DNA of 64,000 nt. Source: Drechslerella dactyloides. Lineage: Eukaryota; Ascomycota; Orbiliomycetes; Orbiliales; Orbiliaceae. The translations under genes and the position numbers were made by a program. Below are positions 1-11,513 of the stretch, piece after piece. The notes below the pieces were generated by a model. That model was not told the DNA's origin. It made no database searches and worked only from the letters and a program-made list of their open reading frames with translations. Every line of letters starts with the position of its first letter. The stretch's first letter is position 1. The DNA lies in the NCBI GenBank assembly GCA_020064725.1, contig JAGTWJ010000001.1, forward strand, positions 372,001-436,000, read 5' to 3'.

Positions 1-2291
1 AACTGTTGAGGTAGCACGTGTTGCCGATATTCTCGAGACCAACCGGCCAGTCGTTCGTGCCGTGGGAGAGCAAGTCTTTGCTGCCGGTGTTCACATAGTG
101 GCTGCACAGCGGTTAGCAACGTCTAGAGTATTAGAGAAACGAGGTACTGACTGTAGTGCTCTGCTGTTTCTGCGGTCAGCGATGACGCGAAGAGCCGCCC
201 TCAAACCCGACAGCTGGCTCGGATATTCTCTTGTCTGTATATTGTCAGCATACTCTCGACAGTGTTCCGAAGGAAGTCCACGTACGTTCATCTCAAAGAT
301 CGCGATGACATTCTCGTCGGACACGTTGGAGTTGACGCCCAGCCGCACCATGGCGGTATCGTAGTCCATAAAGTCGTCGCCGGACCCTTGACTGTCGCAC
401 AGGCTGAGCAGCCGGTGGTCCTTGCGCGTCTCCGCAATGATCTTCAGCGCCTCCCAGAGCGCGTCCTGGTCCCGCGGGTTCTCCGTCAGCTGCAGCTGGA
501 AGATGTTCTGGATGTAATCCGTGTCGGAGCCCGGCTCGAGGCCGAGTTTTGTGTACGCCTGCCGGATGTCCATGGTGACCTTCTTTGAGACGTTGATGAT
601 GCTCTGGTTGTTGAGCTTGCGCCCGATGATGTTGAGGGACTCGCGGAGTGCCTGCTCCTGCCGCGGGGCGTCGCTCATGAGCGAGTGGAAGCTGCCGATG
701 ATGTAGTTTTCGTCGGTGTGGTTCAGGGGAACGTTGAGCTGCGAGTAGGCATTCTTGATGTCCGTCGACGTGATCTCGCCCTGGGAACGCAGCTTGGCGA
801 CTTCGGTCTGCAGGTCCTCGCTCTTGCGCAGGTTGGCGAGGTCGGTGATGCAGTCAAGGTAGTACGGGGCGTTGAGAGGGTCGCATTCCTTCTGCCGTCT
901 GTACGCCCAGAAGAGCAGCCTGTCGGAGAAGTCTGATTGGGCGCCCAGGCTCGCCAGCATCCTACGCAATCAGTCAGTCGAGTGTTCAAAAAGTGGTTTG
1001 TGGAGTTTTGACTTACGGATGCTCGGGTTGCGTCAGGTCGATCACTGGTCGACGCGAGTTCAGCTGGTCTGAGGCGGCGAGTCAGCAGACGACACGACGG
1101 ATACAAGCACTCGGCACTCACAGGTATGGCAGCCGAGGAGCCTCTTCATCTCCGGGTCCGCCCTGATCGGATGGAAGGTATTCTCGACTATAACTTTGTC
1201 AGCATTCACACCATGATACCGGGGTTGGAATGCGTCTTACCATCGTACTGTGCTATCAGCATCCGGAGCTCGAGATCCCAATCATCCAGCACGGCTGCCT
1301 GCTCGCTGATCCAGGGCGGCTCGTCATCGGGCAGCACAGGCGGCGACAGCTCATCGCCATCAAAGTGAAACCCCAGCGTCTCAAGCATAGGGATACACTC
1401 GTCGCCGAGGTGCGTCGTGAACCTCGGATTGTGACGGGGAATATTACGCCCGGTACCAGAAACCACACCGACGATAGCCTGGCGCATGGTCTTGAGCACC
1501 ATCGCGGGCGTGGGCAGCGGCCTCGGAACAGGCTTGGGATCCGGGTCCGTTTGCGCCTGCTTGGCGTCGATGAAGCGCTCAGGGTACCGTTTGAAGGCAT
1601 CGGTGTGTCTGTTCCACAGGGTGGTGGTATCCGTGAGCAGGCTCTTGAACTTGTCGGTGACGCGGCGGTGTTTGAACGTGACGCGCAGGCTGGTCCGGCA
1701 GCCCGGGTTCGTGCAGTCGAAGACGCGGATGTCGCGCTCGCCAGAGATCTCCTCGCGGTTGCTGGGCACGAGGGCAACGGAGCGGCGGGAGTCATAGCGG
1801 AAGTGGTGCAGGTCGTTCTGGGCGGTCGGACAGATGCCGGAGATGTCGGCGTTGTCGGCGTGGTGGAGGACGAGCTCGACGTGCTTGCGGCACTCCTGGC
1901 AGCAGGCGGCGACGACGTGGCGGGCGCCGGCCTGCACGGGGAAGGGGCTGGTGGAGCTCTGGTTGGGCTTGAGGATGAAGACGTGGTTGTGGGCGGAGCG
2001 GTGGTAGTCTGGCGGGGCGCCCGGCTTGTATTCCGGGGGCAGCTCGGCGAGGACGTTCTTGCCGTGGTTGTAGGGGTTGTACGTGAGGATGTCGCTGTAC
2101 AGTCTCGGTGACGTCTTGCCTGGATGCGATGCACGTTAGTGGGCATTCAAGATGTTTTGAAAGGCACAGTGGAAGAGTCCCATGAGTAGGGGAGACGCAC
2201 CAGGGCCTCGGATGGGGATGTGGGGGGGCTCGACGCCAGGCGCGGCGGGCGCGATGCGAATGCGGGGCGGGTTGAGGTCGTCCGCGCGCAT
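1..2291 (-). CDS. UBP2: UBP2-type ubiquitin C-terminal hydrolase, 3' part cut by window edge
   Basis: Deubiquitinating cysteine protease that removes ubiquitin from proteins. Exons read on the minus strand are 2201-2291, 1241-2119, 1122-1187, 1017-1068, 152-961 and 1-101 (continuing off the window). About 666 residues are visible. The N-terminal part has the Ubp2-type CxxC-rich zinc-like region (QECRKHVEL, then CTNPGCRTSL). The middle carries the repeated UCH-associated domain. The last exon reaches the catalytic box GLENIGNTCYLNS, whose Cys is the nucleophile, and the window ends just after it. The His box lies outside. The start at 2291 (MRADDLNPP) was chosen because it leads directly into GPGKTSPRLYSD across intron 1; an upstream ATG at 2390 is possible. 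It is divergent from the complex I gene at 2875. Confidence 0.9.
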
Positions 2292-2874
2292 GTCTGCGAT
2301 GTTCCGTCGGACGCGTAGAAGAGACGGTGTCGATGAGGTTGAAAGAACGGGAAGTTGGCCGTTGGAGGGAAGGCTGTGGGAAAGATCCAACAGCGGATGT
2401 CAAGATATCCTGTCAAAGCAAAGCTAGGAAGCAGCTGGAACGGCGCTGAGCATCGCAGCAGCTTCGACGGCCGCAGAACACGTGCGTGCTACGCAATCGC
2501 CACCGGGAGAGAGACTATACTTGAAAGGTGCTCCTCCAGCCGGCTGTCGGGATCGTGCAGGGGCGATTCGAGATGTAACAGGGTGAAGAAGTATATGTAT
2601 CCGCGGTGGGATGACGACGCCTGGAATGGAAGACGCGGCTCTGCGTCGTTGGTGTGGCGAACGTCGTGCAGCATGTGGCGTAGCTCTTATCGATAAGCAC
2701 AGCCACACGCGTTGCCGTGTTGCCAGCCAATGGCCGCTCTCCCGATTCATTCATTCACGACTCTCAATCCAGCATCTCGACATCCAATTCAACCTCAATG
2801 CCCGCCGGATAGCCAGCCAGCCCGCACGAACCACCACCCACCCGATACACACCAGTCGCCAATCGAACGTCACA
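2292..2874. promoter_or_regulatory. Shared divergent promoter, UBP2 and complex I 21.3-kDa gene
   Basis: This 583-bp stretch separates two divergent start codons. I see no conserved ORF in it. It should hold both promoters and 5' UTRs, but no single element can be assigned with confidence. Confidence 0.5.
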
Positions 2875-3675
2875 ATGCCGGACCAGGACCACGGCCACGA
2901 CGACGGCGACTACCACCCGCGCGACGCCGTCGCGAGCGCCACAAAGGCGGTCATGTACTCCGGCACGGCCGGCCTGATCGTTTCGGGCGTGCAGAACGCG
3001 CTGGCGAGGGAGAACCGCGGCCTCTTCGGCGTGTTTACAAAGACGGGGACGACGTTCGGCATGTTTGGTGCGTCCACCTCCATTCATACCTCTACAACCC
3101 GTTCATACCCCGATGTGGCTGGCTCCGCTGGGAGCAATTGACGATTGGACGATTGGATTGAAGCTGACTGATGGTGTGTTAGTGATGATGGGCGGCACGT
3201 ACGCCTTTGTGAAGGACGCATCCGCGAACCTGCGCGAGAAATCCGACGCCTGGAACGCCGCACTCGGCGGCTTCTTCGCCGGCTCCCTCATCGGCATACC
3301 CTGTACCCCTCCCCTCCCCTCCCCTCCCCTCCCCCTCCCCTCATATTGTACACAGCTAACGGTATATTGTGTGCAGCCGGCAGAATGCCCCGCGTGCTAG
3401 GATTCGGCGCCGGATTAAGTATAATCCTCGCAGCCTTCGAACGCGCCGGCGGCACCTTCCGCGGCGACAAGTGGCGACACGCCGACGTGGACGAATACGC
3501 GCGCAAAGAGGCGATGCGGCTGCGGCGGCGGGCACCGTACGAGGAGACGCTGGACGAGGTGGGCGAGGGGAGGGGTATATACGGACCCGGGTACGCTGAG
3601 CGGCGGGCGGCGCGGCTGAAGGAGCGGTATGGGATTGACGTGCCCGTTGAGCCTGAGAAGCCGTACGCTGTGTAA
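2875..3675 (+). CDS. NADH:ubiquinone oxidoreductase 21.3-kDa subunit (NDUFA11/B14.7 family)
   Basis: Accessory membrane subunit of mitochondrial complex I, of the Tim17/22/23-like fold. Exons are 2875-3067, 3183-3302 and 3377-3675, giving 203 residues, which matches the roughly 21-kDa fungal subunit. Visible features are the N-terminal YHPRDAVASATKAV segment, glycine-rich helices (AGLIVSGVQNAL, LGGFFAGSLIGIP, MPRVLGFGAGLSI) and the conserved C-terminal stretch EETLDEVGEGRGIYGPGYAERR. Intron 2 (3303-3376) contains a run of CCCCT units. There is no cleavable presequence, as usual for this family. A second complex I subunit lies at 29015-30159. Confidence 0.9.
3306..3341 (+). repeat. CCCCT tandem repeat inside intron 2 of the complex I gene
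   Basis: About seven CCCCT/CCCCCT units follow the 5' splice site directly and fill half of the 74-bp intron. On the opposite strand this is an AGGGG array. It is a simple repeat; any effect on splicing is unknown. Confidence 0.85.
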
Positions 3676-3919
3676 CATTTACATATTATACTACATTACA
3701 TCTACATTACATTATGGTGCTTGATAGCGTGCTGGTGAGGGTGGGAGGTGGGGTGGGGTATATAGTGGTCGTCGTCTGTACATAAAATAGCGTTTTGGCA
3801 TATAAATAAATTACTCGACATCAAACACCGGATCCTCCCATATACCTTCCAACCCACCTCCCATACACCCAACGAAACGGCGTACATTAATTTATAGTAT
3901 TGGTGATAATATTATCAGC

Positions 3920-5181
3920 ATGGACGAACCGGCGGAAGACCCCAAGCTCACCTTCAACAAGTCCTTCACCGCCGACACAAAAGGTACCATCACCACCCAC
4001 CATAATAAAGTATACACCAGTCCACCACTAACCTTACAACGGTACAGCACTGTCGGACGCCATCGCCCGGCTGCAAGATACAAGAGCAACGGACCGACAA
4101 ACGGCAATCGACGGCGCCCTATCTCGCATCGCCGAGCTGACGCGCAGCTTGCAGGATGCGGCAATCTACCTTCCCTCCTACGACCAGAAAATCTATGCTG
4201 AGGTGCAACCCCCATACATCCTCATCCACATCCACATCCACTCCAACTCCCACCCTACCTATATACTCGAGTATTCAGAAAGTACAGTGTATGTACGGTG
4301 CATGGGCTAACGAGTGGGGGTAGTAGCAACTGAAGAGTACGAGTGAGCAGCTGGCGACGGCCCGCGCGACAATCGCACCGCGTACCCGCTTCGCCTTCAA
4401 AGCGCGCCAACGAAACCCTCCCTCCACCACATCCACATCTACAGCTACATCCACACCCTCCACCACAGATACCGCTACATCCACGTCTACAGCTGCGACT
4501 GCGACTGCAGCTACGGCGGCAGGGTCGGGTACGGTAGATACCACCACCCCGGAACTACAAAACCGCACAGCAAGCGTCGCACACCTGCAGGATACAATCA
4601 TCCCGTCACCGCACCCGACAGACACGACGACGATATTAACGCTCACGGCACTCACAAACTGCCTCGTCCGTCCTCCCACTACCTCAACCTCAACCTCCAC
4701 CAATACCTCTACTGAAAACGAGAACGAGAACGGGAATGGGAAGGAGAGTGGTAGACGCTTCACGAATCTGACGGTACAAGACGTGAAGAACAGCATCCTG
4801 CTAGTCGGAAGCATAGACGGCCCCGCGCACATTTCCCGGCTGGAGAATTGTATATTGGTAGTGGCGTGTCGGCAGTTCAGGTTACACGAGTGTCGGTCCG
4901 TGTCTGTATATCTACGCTGCGGCAGTCGCCCGATCATCGAGCATTGTCGCGACATCACGTTTGCTCCTGCGCAGGATATAGGAGAAGAGGGAGGGGGAGG
5001 GGTGAATATGTGGGACCGGGTGGATGATTTCAACTGGTTGAAAGAAGGCAAGCCGTCGCCGCACTGGCGCGTCTTACCGCCCGAGCAGCGGCGTGCACAC
5101 GACCTCCTTCGTGCGGATGGTGCGGTGGAATTACAGTCCGTCCTCGCTGAATTTCTGCCGGGGGGTAATCCCTCCAGCTGA
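3920..5181 (+). CDS. Tubulin-folding cofactor C (TBCC-domain protein)
   Basis: Cofactor that, in the beta-tubulin folding complex, stimulates GTP hydrolysis and release of the tubulin dimer. Exons are 3920-3983, 4048-4202 and 4327-5181, giving 357 residues. The N-terminal part is helical (ALSDAIARLQDTRATDR, then ELTRSLQDAAIYLPSYDQKIYAE). A low-complexity Ser/Thr-rich linker follows. The C-terminal C-CAP/TBCC beta-helix runs from FTNLTVQDVKNSILLVGSI through ILVVACRQFRLHEC and ends with MWDRVDDFNWLKEGKPSPHWRV. The Arg-containing loop CRQFRLHEC carries the arginine-finger region of the family. The acceptor at 4325-4326 is the one that avoids an in-frame stop. Confidence 0.88.
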
Positions 5182-5366
5182 CACATAGTACCATATACCC
5201 TACCAATCTACCAATCTACTTGATATAATCGTACGTGAGTGCATACGGTAATATCTACATATATACAACGATCTATCCGTCCATCCAGTGTAATATAGCA
5301 GTATCGTAGGGATGGTATAGTACGGCAGGTATGGTGGGATGGTGGGGTGGCAGGATGGAGATGGGG

Positions 5367-5956
5367 TTAAGCCTCCCACCGGATGAAACCTTTCCAGGAG
5401 CGGAGGTACAGACTGAGCCAGCTGCGCTTGGGCGCCTCGTCGAGCTCGTGGATGAGCTTCTTGTAGTACTCCGGATCGAACCCCGGCTCCGTCATTCTCT
5501 TCACGGGGTACTACATCATTCATTAGCCGCACAATCCTATCCTCTCCAAGCTCATACGACTGTGCACCGTGGTATATTGATTATATGGTGAATGGAATAA
5601 TGGGGGGAATACCCTCTTCTGGTACCGGTTTCCGATCAACGAGCTGAGGACACCCCACTGCACGTCGACCCGTGCCGGCGGACACCGCATCAGGATGGTC
5701 TCGGGCATGCCGTCCGTGATCTCGGGGCGGAAAGGTGGGATGGCGGGTGCATCGCCAAAGTCGGCGAGCAGGCGTTCGTGGAGGATTGCGGCGACGTCAA
5801 ACTCGTTGTTCGTGCGGAGGGGGTCTTTGGGCCACTGCCCGAGGACCTTTTGCGCCAGCGATTTCTACCCATTATCCTGTTAGCTGTGGTATTACAATTG
5901 ACATATGACTGAGGAGTGGGGGGAGGGAGACGGACGGTTGGGAGGCGGGGCGGCAT
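5367..5956 (-). CDS. Probable mitochondrial complex III assembly factor, CBP6/UQCC2-like
   Basis: Exons on the minus strand are 5936-5956, 5613-5864 and 5367-5510, giving 138 residues. The sequence has the small, single-domain pattern of the UQCC2/Cbp6 family, which with Cbp3 helps synthesis and assembly of cytochrome b. Near the N-terminus it reads LAQKVLGQWPKDPLR. The middle has NRYQKRYPVKRM, resembling the YYKHKYP segment of UQCC2. It ends with the leucine/tryptophan-rich LDEAPKRSWLSLYLRSWKG. The first exon is only 7 codons and its donor (GTCCGT) is not ideal, so the start is the weakest part. The family assignment is by pattern and moderately sure. Confidence 0.65.
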
Positions 5957-7689
5957 TGTGGCGGTTATCGGGGGGAGTGATCGTGGGGGTGCATCGCTCA
6001 GCGCATGTCTAACCCCAGTATCCTGGCGATGAGAGTTGACCGGTGACGAGATGATATTGGCAACGATATGGTGATATGGTGACGGTGATGGGATCTAGAT
6101 CGGATGGGAGAAAATTGGGAATGGAGTCTTGGCGGGCGTTTCTTTTTTCGTTACAAGAAGAATCTCGTTTATCGCGTCTGCGGCGGCGGTATTTTTAGGA
6201 TTAAGGTTGGCTGGCTGGTTTGTTCTCCTGCGCTAGCCGGGAAACCGCCGGAAAAAAGCAACCTTTCCCCACATTCACCCATCCCCATCTATTCCACAAT
6301 CCCATCGAGAATCCCATCTACTCCAATATGATACCACCCAGGTATCTACGCTAGTGGACGCGTGGGCTGGATGGAGGGTGTATGAGGGTGGTGATGTCAG
6401 GTGTGGCGGGCAGATGGCGGGCACTTTTATATAGTCACGCAGGCACAGCTGACCCGGCAGATTGCCATCCAGCATGACCCTACCTATTCATATCTGTCTC
6501 TTGTGTACAGTACTCGCAAGCTGTGAGGGTGGCATCATGTTGCGTCGGTGGAGTGTCGTGTATAAGAGCATCGTGTAATGTATCCCGGTGTTCCTGTTCC
6601 CGGGTGGAGACCAGTAGCCGAAACATCATCATATGAGAAAAAGAGAAAGGGATCAAACGATCGTATCGAGGGCGATGGATGTATAAAATGGCCAGCCAAC
6701 CAGCTGTCGGTCCCCCCGCTAGCCGTGTTTGGCCATCCTCCCAGCATATGTATGTTAGTATGTTTCTCACATACCCGCGCTACCAAACGACCGAACGGGA
6801 ATCCCAGTCGAACCAGTTCAGTCGGACGGGGTTGACCTGCGAGGAACACCGAGGAAGAGTGGCAGAGGGGAGCAAATTGGGAAGGGGAGGCTTTTCCATA
6901 CTTTCGGATTAGCATCTGAAGCTTGATGCCCTCCGTACCAAGTTCTGGCCGTCTGCAGTCTGGGTGGCAGTAGTGGAAGGAAGGATTGTATGAACAATAG
7001 CGGTGCGATGGAAATAAGAAAAGGGCAGGACTGACTGATTCCTGGGAACGGAGAGAGAACGCTGGTGATGCTCTTCTGTATATAACACTTGAAGCCCTTC
7101 TCCCTTCTCTCCTCCCTTCTCTCCCTCCTCCTCTCTCTCTTCCTTTCCTTCTCTCTCTTTCCTTCTCTTCTTCTCACTCTGGTCAATTACCGGCAGGGCC
7201 ACCGCTATCGATCGATATCCGTGCGATCTCGCATTTTCTCCTCCCGCCGATTGTGTGTGTTTCGAGAAGCCGAGTTTTAAATTTAGCCCGCTTGACTCTT
7301 CCTTCTCGCTCGCCAAAACACCCTCCGCCGCTTTCGACTCTCTCGACCGGAAGCCCGACAGACAGCTGAAGCCGTGATCCATTATTTTTTTTTTTCTTCC
7401 TTTCCCATCGCCAAATCCATCGCCCGCCACGCTTTTCTCCGACCGCCACAACCACCACCATTCCAATATATAATACAGTATACACAGCGTGGATAGAGCT
7501 GCCTGGATATTCATACGATAAAATACCCCGGAGATAAAGAAAGGACAGATTCGACTCTTTTTCCTCTCAGTCTTCATCCATCGACGACCATCGACGACCC
7601 TTTTCTCGACAACCCTTCTCTCGCGACAACCATTCCTCTCGCGACATTGACCCTGGATTGAGCCCTCGGTTCCCTTTCTCCCCGCCGTC
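5957..7689. other. Long intergenic/5' UTR region before HPC2
   Basis: 1.7 kb without a supported gene. A CT-rich tract (7097-7180) and T-runs near 7384-7396 lie in the last 600 bp before the HPC2 start and look like a pyrimidine-rich fungal promoter/leader. A 370-codon minus-strand ORF across 6909-8021 shows no domain and is treated as spurious. Confidence 0.5.
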
Positions 7690-9626
7690 ATGTCGGCGGC
7701 CAGCACCCTCGACGGCAGCAGCCCCGGCCACCGGCAGCCCTTCGCCAACGGCCACCCCGACGTCACCACTGCTCCTCGCCCCGTCCGCGGAGGCGCCAAC
7801 GGCAGCTCCTCCTCGCGGCTGTCAGGTTGGTCTCGCTCCTTTCCTTCTTTCTTTGCGTTTATTGATGATATGACGATGGCTGTCGATGGTTGTGGGTGCT
7901 GGGATGGGCTCGGAGATGCTGGGTGGAGGGCTTGGCGTGGTGTTGAGGTTTTTATTGCCCGATTCGACCAAACGTCGTCATCGTGCTTCTCCCTCACCAT
8001 CGCCATCTTCACCATCACCATCTTGACTTGAGCTCCCCCCGTCTTTTCCCCTCTCGCATCTCCATCTCATTCCCATCGCATCCTCGTCCGCGGCATGGCT
8101 GCGTCAGGATCCAGCTCTGGCCCCCGCCAATTGGTTCCCGCGGACCCACCCTGCCCTCCCTCCCCTCTCTCGTCCACCGCCCGTCGATACACAATCATCA
8201 CCACTCCTCCCAGCCTTGCTTGCTCTCCCCTCCTCCCTCCCACCTCGACATCCACTCATCCATCATCGTCATTCTCATCATCGACACTATCCATCATTGT
8301 CTGGTGCTAACGATGCCTCGCCGTGCCGCAGCCGGCTCCAAAGGCTCCCGCAACAGCGGCCGCCTCACCGTCACCGACCTCGTCGAGTCCGACCCCGACG
8401 CGCCCTCCAAATCCCTCAAGCGCAAGGCCTCCCCCGAACGCTCCTCCAACGACTACTCCTCGCCCGCCTACCCGAACGAACACGCCGCCCCGTCCTCCAA
8501 GCAGAACCGAGCCTCCGCCTCCGCCTCGCCCGCCCTCTCCGCCCTGCTCAACGGGCCCTCCCCGCCCCTCAGACCCACCCAGGGCTCCCCGATCGCGAAC
8601 CCCCCGCCGGCCCTGACACCGCCCACCAGCAACGCCTCCCTCCACAATCCTCCTCCTCCCACCACCACCGCCATCACCACGCTGTCCCCGCCGCAACCCA
8701 AGGCCGTCGCCGAAATCGCAAAGGCCTCCTCCACGACCAGCAAACGCGCCGTCGCATCCGCCACCAGTGCCCCCGCGTCCCCCAAGCCCTCCACCGCCCG
8801 CGCCGTCGCCGTCTCGAAAACCGGTCCGACAGCCGGCACCGGCGGCGGCCTGCTCGCGGGCACCTTTGGCGACGTCGCGCTCGGAGACGAAGACCCCATC
8901 GCATCCATCCCCACCGTCGTCCTGCAAATCTCGCTCAACGGCGAAACGAACAAGTACATCGACGTCAGCAAGATGGCCGAGGACAAATACGGCTGGGCAG
9001 CCCTCAACCCGCGGCTCGCGCGCCAGAAGCTGCGCCTGGGCCAGGACGCCAGCGGCGACGAAGCCATGATGGACGCCTCCGAAAGCGAGAGCGCGGTCGA
9101 AGAGAAAATGGGCGGCCTGAGCGACGCGGGGCTCAGCGGCCCCGGCGGCCCCGGCGGCGAAGTCAAACCCAAGCGCAAGAAGCGCCGCGCGGACGAGGGC
9201 TACGATGCCAACGACCTGTTCATCGACGACTCGGAATTGCTGTTGGAGGAGCAGGCGGCGGCGGCGAAGGATGGGTTCTTCGTGTACAGCGGCCCGCTGG
9301 TGCCCGAGGGCGAGCGTCCGCAGATTGAGAGGTGCGTTTCCATTCCATCCGATTCCCATGCGAACAAGATACTGATGATGATTTGTAGAATCAACGGCGG
9401 ACCGCCGAAGCGGGGCCGGGGACGCGGCGGGCGAGGCGCGGGCACGGGACGAGGCGGCGGCAACGCGGGCAAGTCGACGGCGCCGCGGAAACCACGCGTG
9501 ACGAAGGCGCTGAAGGAGAAGATGGAGAAGGAGAAGGAGGAGCGGGAGAAGACGGCGCTCAACATGGCGGCGGTGGCGGCGCGGCAGCAGCACGTGCAGG
9601 CTGCCCCGCGGTCCATTCCTGCGTGA
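7690..9626 (+). CDS. HPC2: HPC2/ubinuclein-type subunit of the HIRA histone chaperone complex
   Basis: Nuclear subunit of the HIR/HIRA complex, which deposits H3-H4 independently of replication and represses histone genes. Exons are 7690-7825, 8332-9331 and 9389-9626, giving 457 residues. The diagnostic Hpc2-related domain lies at about residues 333-371 (GYDANDLFIDDSELLLEEQ, then KDGFFVYSGPL). The N-terminal half is disordered, rich in Ser, Pro and Ala. The C-terminus is Gly/Arg-rich (RGRGRGGRGAG) and then a Lys/Glu coiled stretch. Intron 1 is unusually long (506 bp). Intron 2 is 57 bp, a multiple of three, without an in-frame stop, so a retained form would stay open. Convergent with the RPAP1-like gene. 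Confidence 0.88.
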
Positions 9627-10151
9627 TTCCTATCTTCTATCGACTCGCGTTTCCTTCGTTTTATATTATATTGATGGTTCGTTCGGTGTCGTGGGGTTTT
9701 TGGGCGGGGTTTTGTTCCGCTTAGAGGCACTCCACGCGGCTACACTTCTTTCCTTCCTTCGTTTTGTCCACTTTTTTTTTTTTTTTTTTAACGCTGAAGG
9801 TACTACGGTACTGCTGTGGTTTTATTTTATATCGGTCGTGGGATTGTTGGTTTGGTATTTCTTCTTATTCGTTGCTAGTTGATTTGATTGATTGCACTCA
9901 TTGATCGGGCGTATGTCGGTATTATTATATTTCCACTTTTATTCTTTACGTTCTGTTGGTTCGAGGTGTGTAGTACAATCGTCGGGTTTTCTTATTATTA
10001 TAGGATAATGAGGTATTATATTATATTATATTACTATCAGCCTCAATGCATATTCATATAGATCCCATGGTATCATTTATATTTCGTTATACGAATGGCA
10101 TATATAATACAGGTAGTATGGTGTGTTTAGATGTATTGTGTGGGTAGGGGG
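9627..10151. other. Convergent 3' region between HPC2 and RPAP1-like genes
   Basis: 525 bp where two transcripts converge. It holds an 18-T run at 9772-9789 and several ATATTATATTA stretches near 10015-10035, fitting 3' UTR and poly(A) signals. No gene is seen. Confidence 0.6.
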
Positions 10152-11513
10152 TTAATCGGCCTTCCAGCGCTCGCCGCCGCCCTTCTGCCAGAGCCACAGC
10201 GCCTCCAGCGCGTAACTCTTCAGTCCGAGGTGTGTGCTGCCTCTATGGCCGTTGTCACCCGCGGCCTCCTGTAGGGATTCGAGGACGCGGCCGGCGTGGA
10301 TGCAGTGCCATAGTCCGCGTTCCAATTCCGATGCCATCCTTCTTTCGCTTCCTCTGTTTTCCTCCCCGTTTTCTTCCCTATTTTCTTCCCCGTTTCCTTC
10401 CCCGTTTTCTCCAGCGGTGGTATGTGTGGTGGGTGTGGTGGTGTTTGTGGTGGTAGAAGGGGAAGGGGAGTAGGCGCCGGAGCCGAGGCGGTAGAGAATC
10501 CGGCCGAGCGTTTGGAAGGCGATACACCGCTGCGCTGGAAACGAGCTGCGCGCGAGATGCGATAGTTCTGGTATCGTGTAACCGGCAGATAAGGGTGCGT
10601 CGGCGTGGTGGTGAAGACCGAGGTGGGCTGGTACCTCTCTCGCCGCACGCGGGGGCAGCAGTCGGCCGCGAAAGTCGAAGCGGATGGCGGAGGGTGCGAG
10701 GGTTGATTGTAGCGGGGAGTAGGTGTCTTCTTTGGAGTCCGGGGGGAGCATCCAGGCTAGTTTTTGGGGGTCGGGGGGGAGAGTTGGGAAGTACTTTTTG
10801 TGGAGGTGGGAGAGGAAGGTTGGGGATTCCGGGTCCGGTTCTTCTTCTTCTTTTTGTTCTGAGGGTGGTGGGGCGGGGAAGTGGATTGATATTGTCGGCG
10901 GGAGGGCGTCGGAGACGGCGGATAGATGCGGTGGTACCCCTGTAGCTGTCGTCGTGGCTGTCGTAGCCGTCGTCGCGGTTGTAGTGGAGGAGGTAGGAGG
11001 GGTGGATGTGGATGTGGATGTGGTGGGAGGAGAAGGGGGAGGGGCGGGGCGGGAGGTGGGGACGGGTTCGTCGAGGGAGGCGCGCTTGAGGAACATCTGG
11101 AGCAGTTCGGGGCTCAGCGAATCGACGAGTTCCTGGCGCTCGTGCGCGACCTGCGCCTCGGACATGCCGGCTACCACCCGCGCGTTCTGCGCTCGTATCG
11201 CCGAGATTTCGTCCCCGTCTCCATCTCCACTACTGCTTTGAGGTGTGGATGAGATTGTAGCGGCGGCGGCAACTCGCTGGCGGAAGGCGGAGGGACGTTT
11301 TCGTTTCGTGTGCGCTGGGAAGCCGGATGTGCTCGTGGACGGGAGGGACGGTGCGACGGCGGGGGTGGAGCTGGAGACCGTCCGTTCGGTGACGTCGGAG
11401 ATCAGGCCGGCCGAAGCGTGTAGGGGTCTATCGTCGAGGGCATCGTCGAGGGCGTCCAAATCGACGGTGAAGCGAGTGCCGGCGGGTGGGGGGACGTCGT
11501 CGTCGGGCGTCAT
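10152..11513 (-). CDS. RPAP1/Rba50-like RNA polymerase II assembly protein
   Basis: Single-exon gene of 453 residues. The RPAP1 N-terminal domain is at about residues 105-145 (MSEAQVAHERQELVDSLSPE). The RPAP1 C-terminal domain is at about 277-344 (RFDFRGRLLPPRAA, GYTIPELSHLARSSFPAQRC, FQTLGRILYRLG). Proteins with this pair, such as yeast Rba50, help assemble and import RNA polymerase II. Between the domains is a Pro/Ser/Thr linker with a run of threonines coded by repeated ACA/ACG-type codons. A basic GFPAHTKRKRPSAF motif near residue 64 is typical of fungal members. Divergent from the BSD2-like gene. Confidence 0.88.
   Translation of the reverse strand: MTPDDDVPPPAGTRFTVDLDALDDALDDRPLHASAGLISDVTERTVSSSTPAVAPSLPSTSTSGFPAHTKRKRPSAFRQRVAAAATISSTPQSSSGDGDGDEISAIRAQNARVVAGMSEAQVAHERQELVDSLSPELLQMFLKRASLDEPVPTSRPAPPPSPPTTSTSTSTPPTSSTTTATTATTATTTATGVPPHLSAVSDALPPTISIHFPAPPPSEQKEEEEPDPESPTFLSHLHKKYFPTLPPDPQKLAWMLPPDSKEDTYSPLQSTLAPSAIRFDFRGRLLPPRAAREVPAHLGLHHHADAPLSAGYTIPELSHLARSSFPAQRCIAFQTLGRILYRLGSGAYSPSPSTTTNTTTPTTHTTAGENGEGNGEENREENGEENRGSERRMASELERGLWHCIHAGRVLESLQEAAGDNGHRGSTHLGLKSYALEALWLWQKGGGERWKAD

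Noticed and set aside
1230..2111. 293-codon plus-strand ORF opposite UBP2
   Set aside because: Antisense shadow; no motif.
3306..3341. CCCCT array as an internal telomere-like repeat
   Set aside because: Fungal telomeres are TTAGGG; the array lies inside a spliced intron.
4275..5186. 303-codon minus-strand ORF opposite the TBCC gene
   Set aside because: Val/Ser-rich antisense of the Ser/Thr-rich linker; the plus strand carries the TBCC domain with proper splicing.
6909..8021. 370-codon ORF on the minus strand
   Set aside because: No domain, low-complexity basic/acidic composition, and it overlaps the HPC2 leader and first exon in antisense; it results from CT-rich plus-strand sequence free of stops.
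8216..9328. 370-codon plus-strand ORF in a second frame over HPC2
   Set aside because: Arg/Pro-rich frame-shifted shadow of the HPC2 reading frame, which has the diagnostic domain.
8307..9593. 428-codon minus-strand ORF opposite HPC2
   Set aside because: Gly/Arg/Val-rich shadow of the GC-rich HPC2 exon; no motif.
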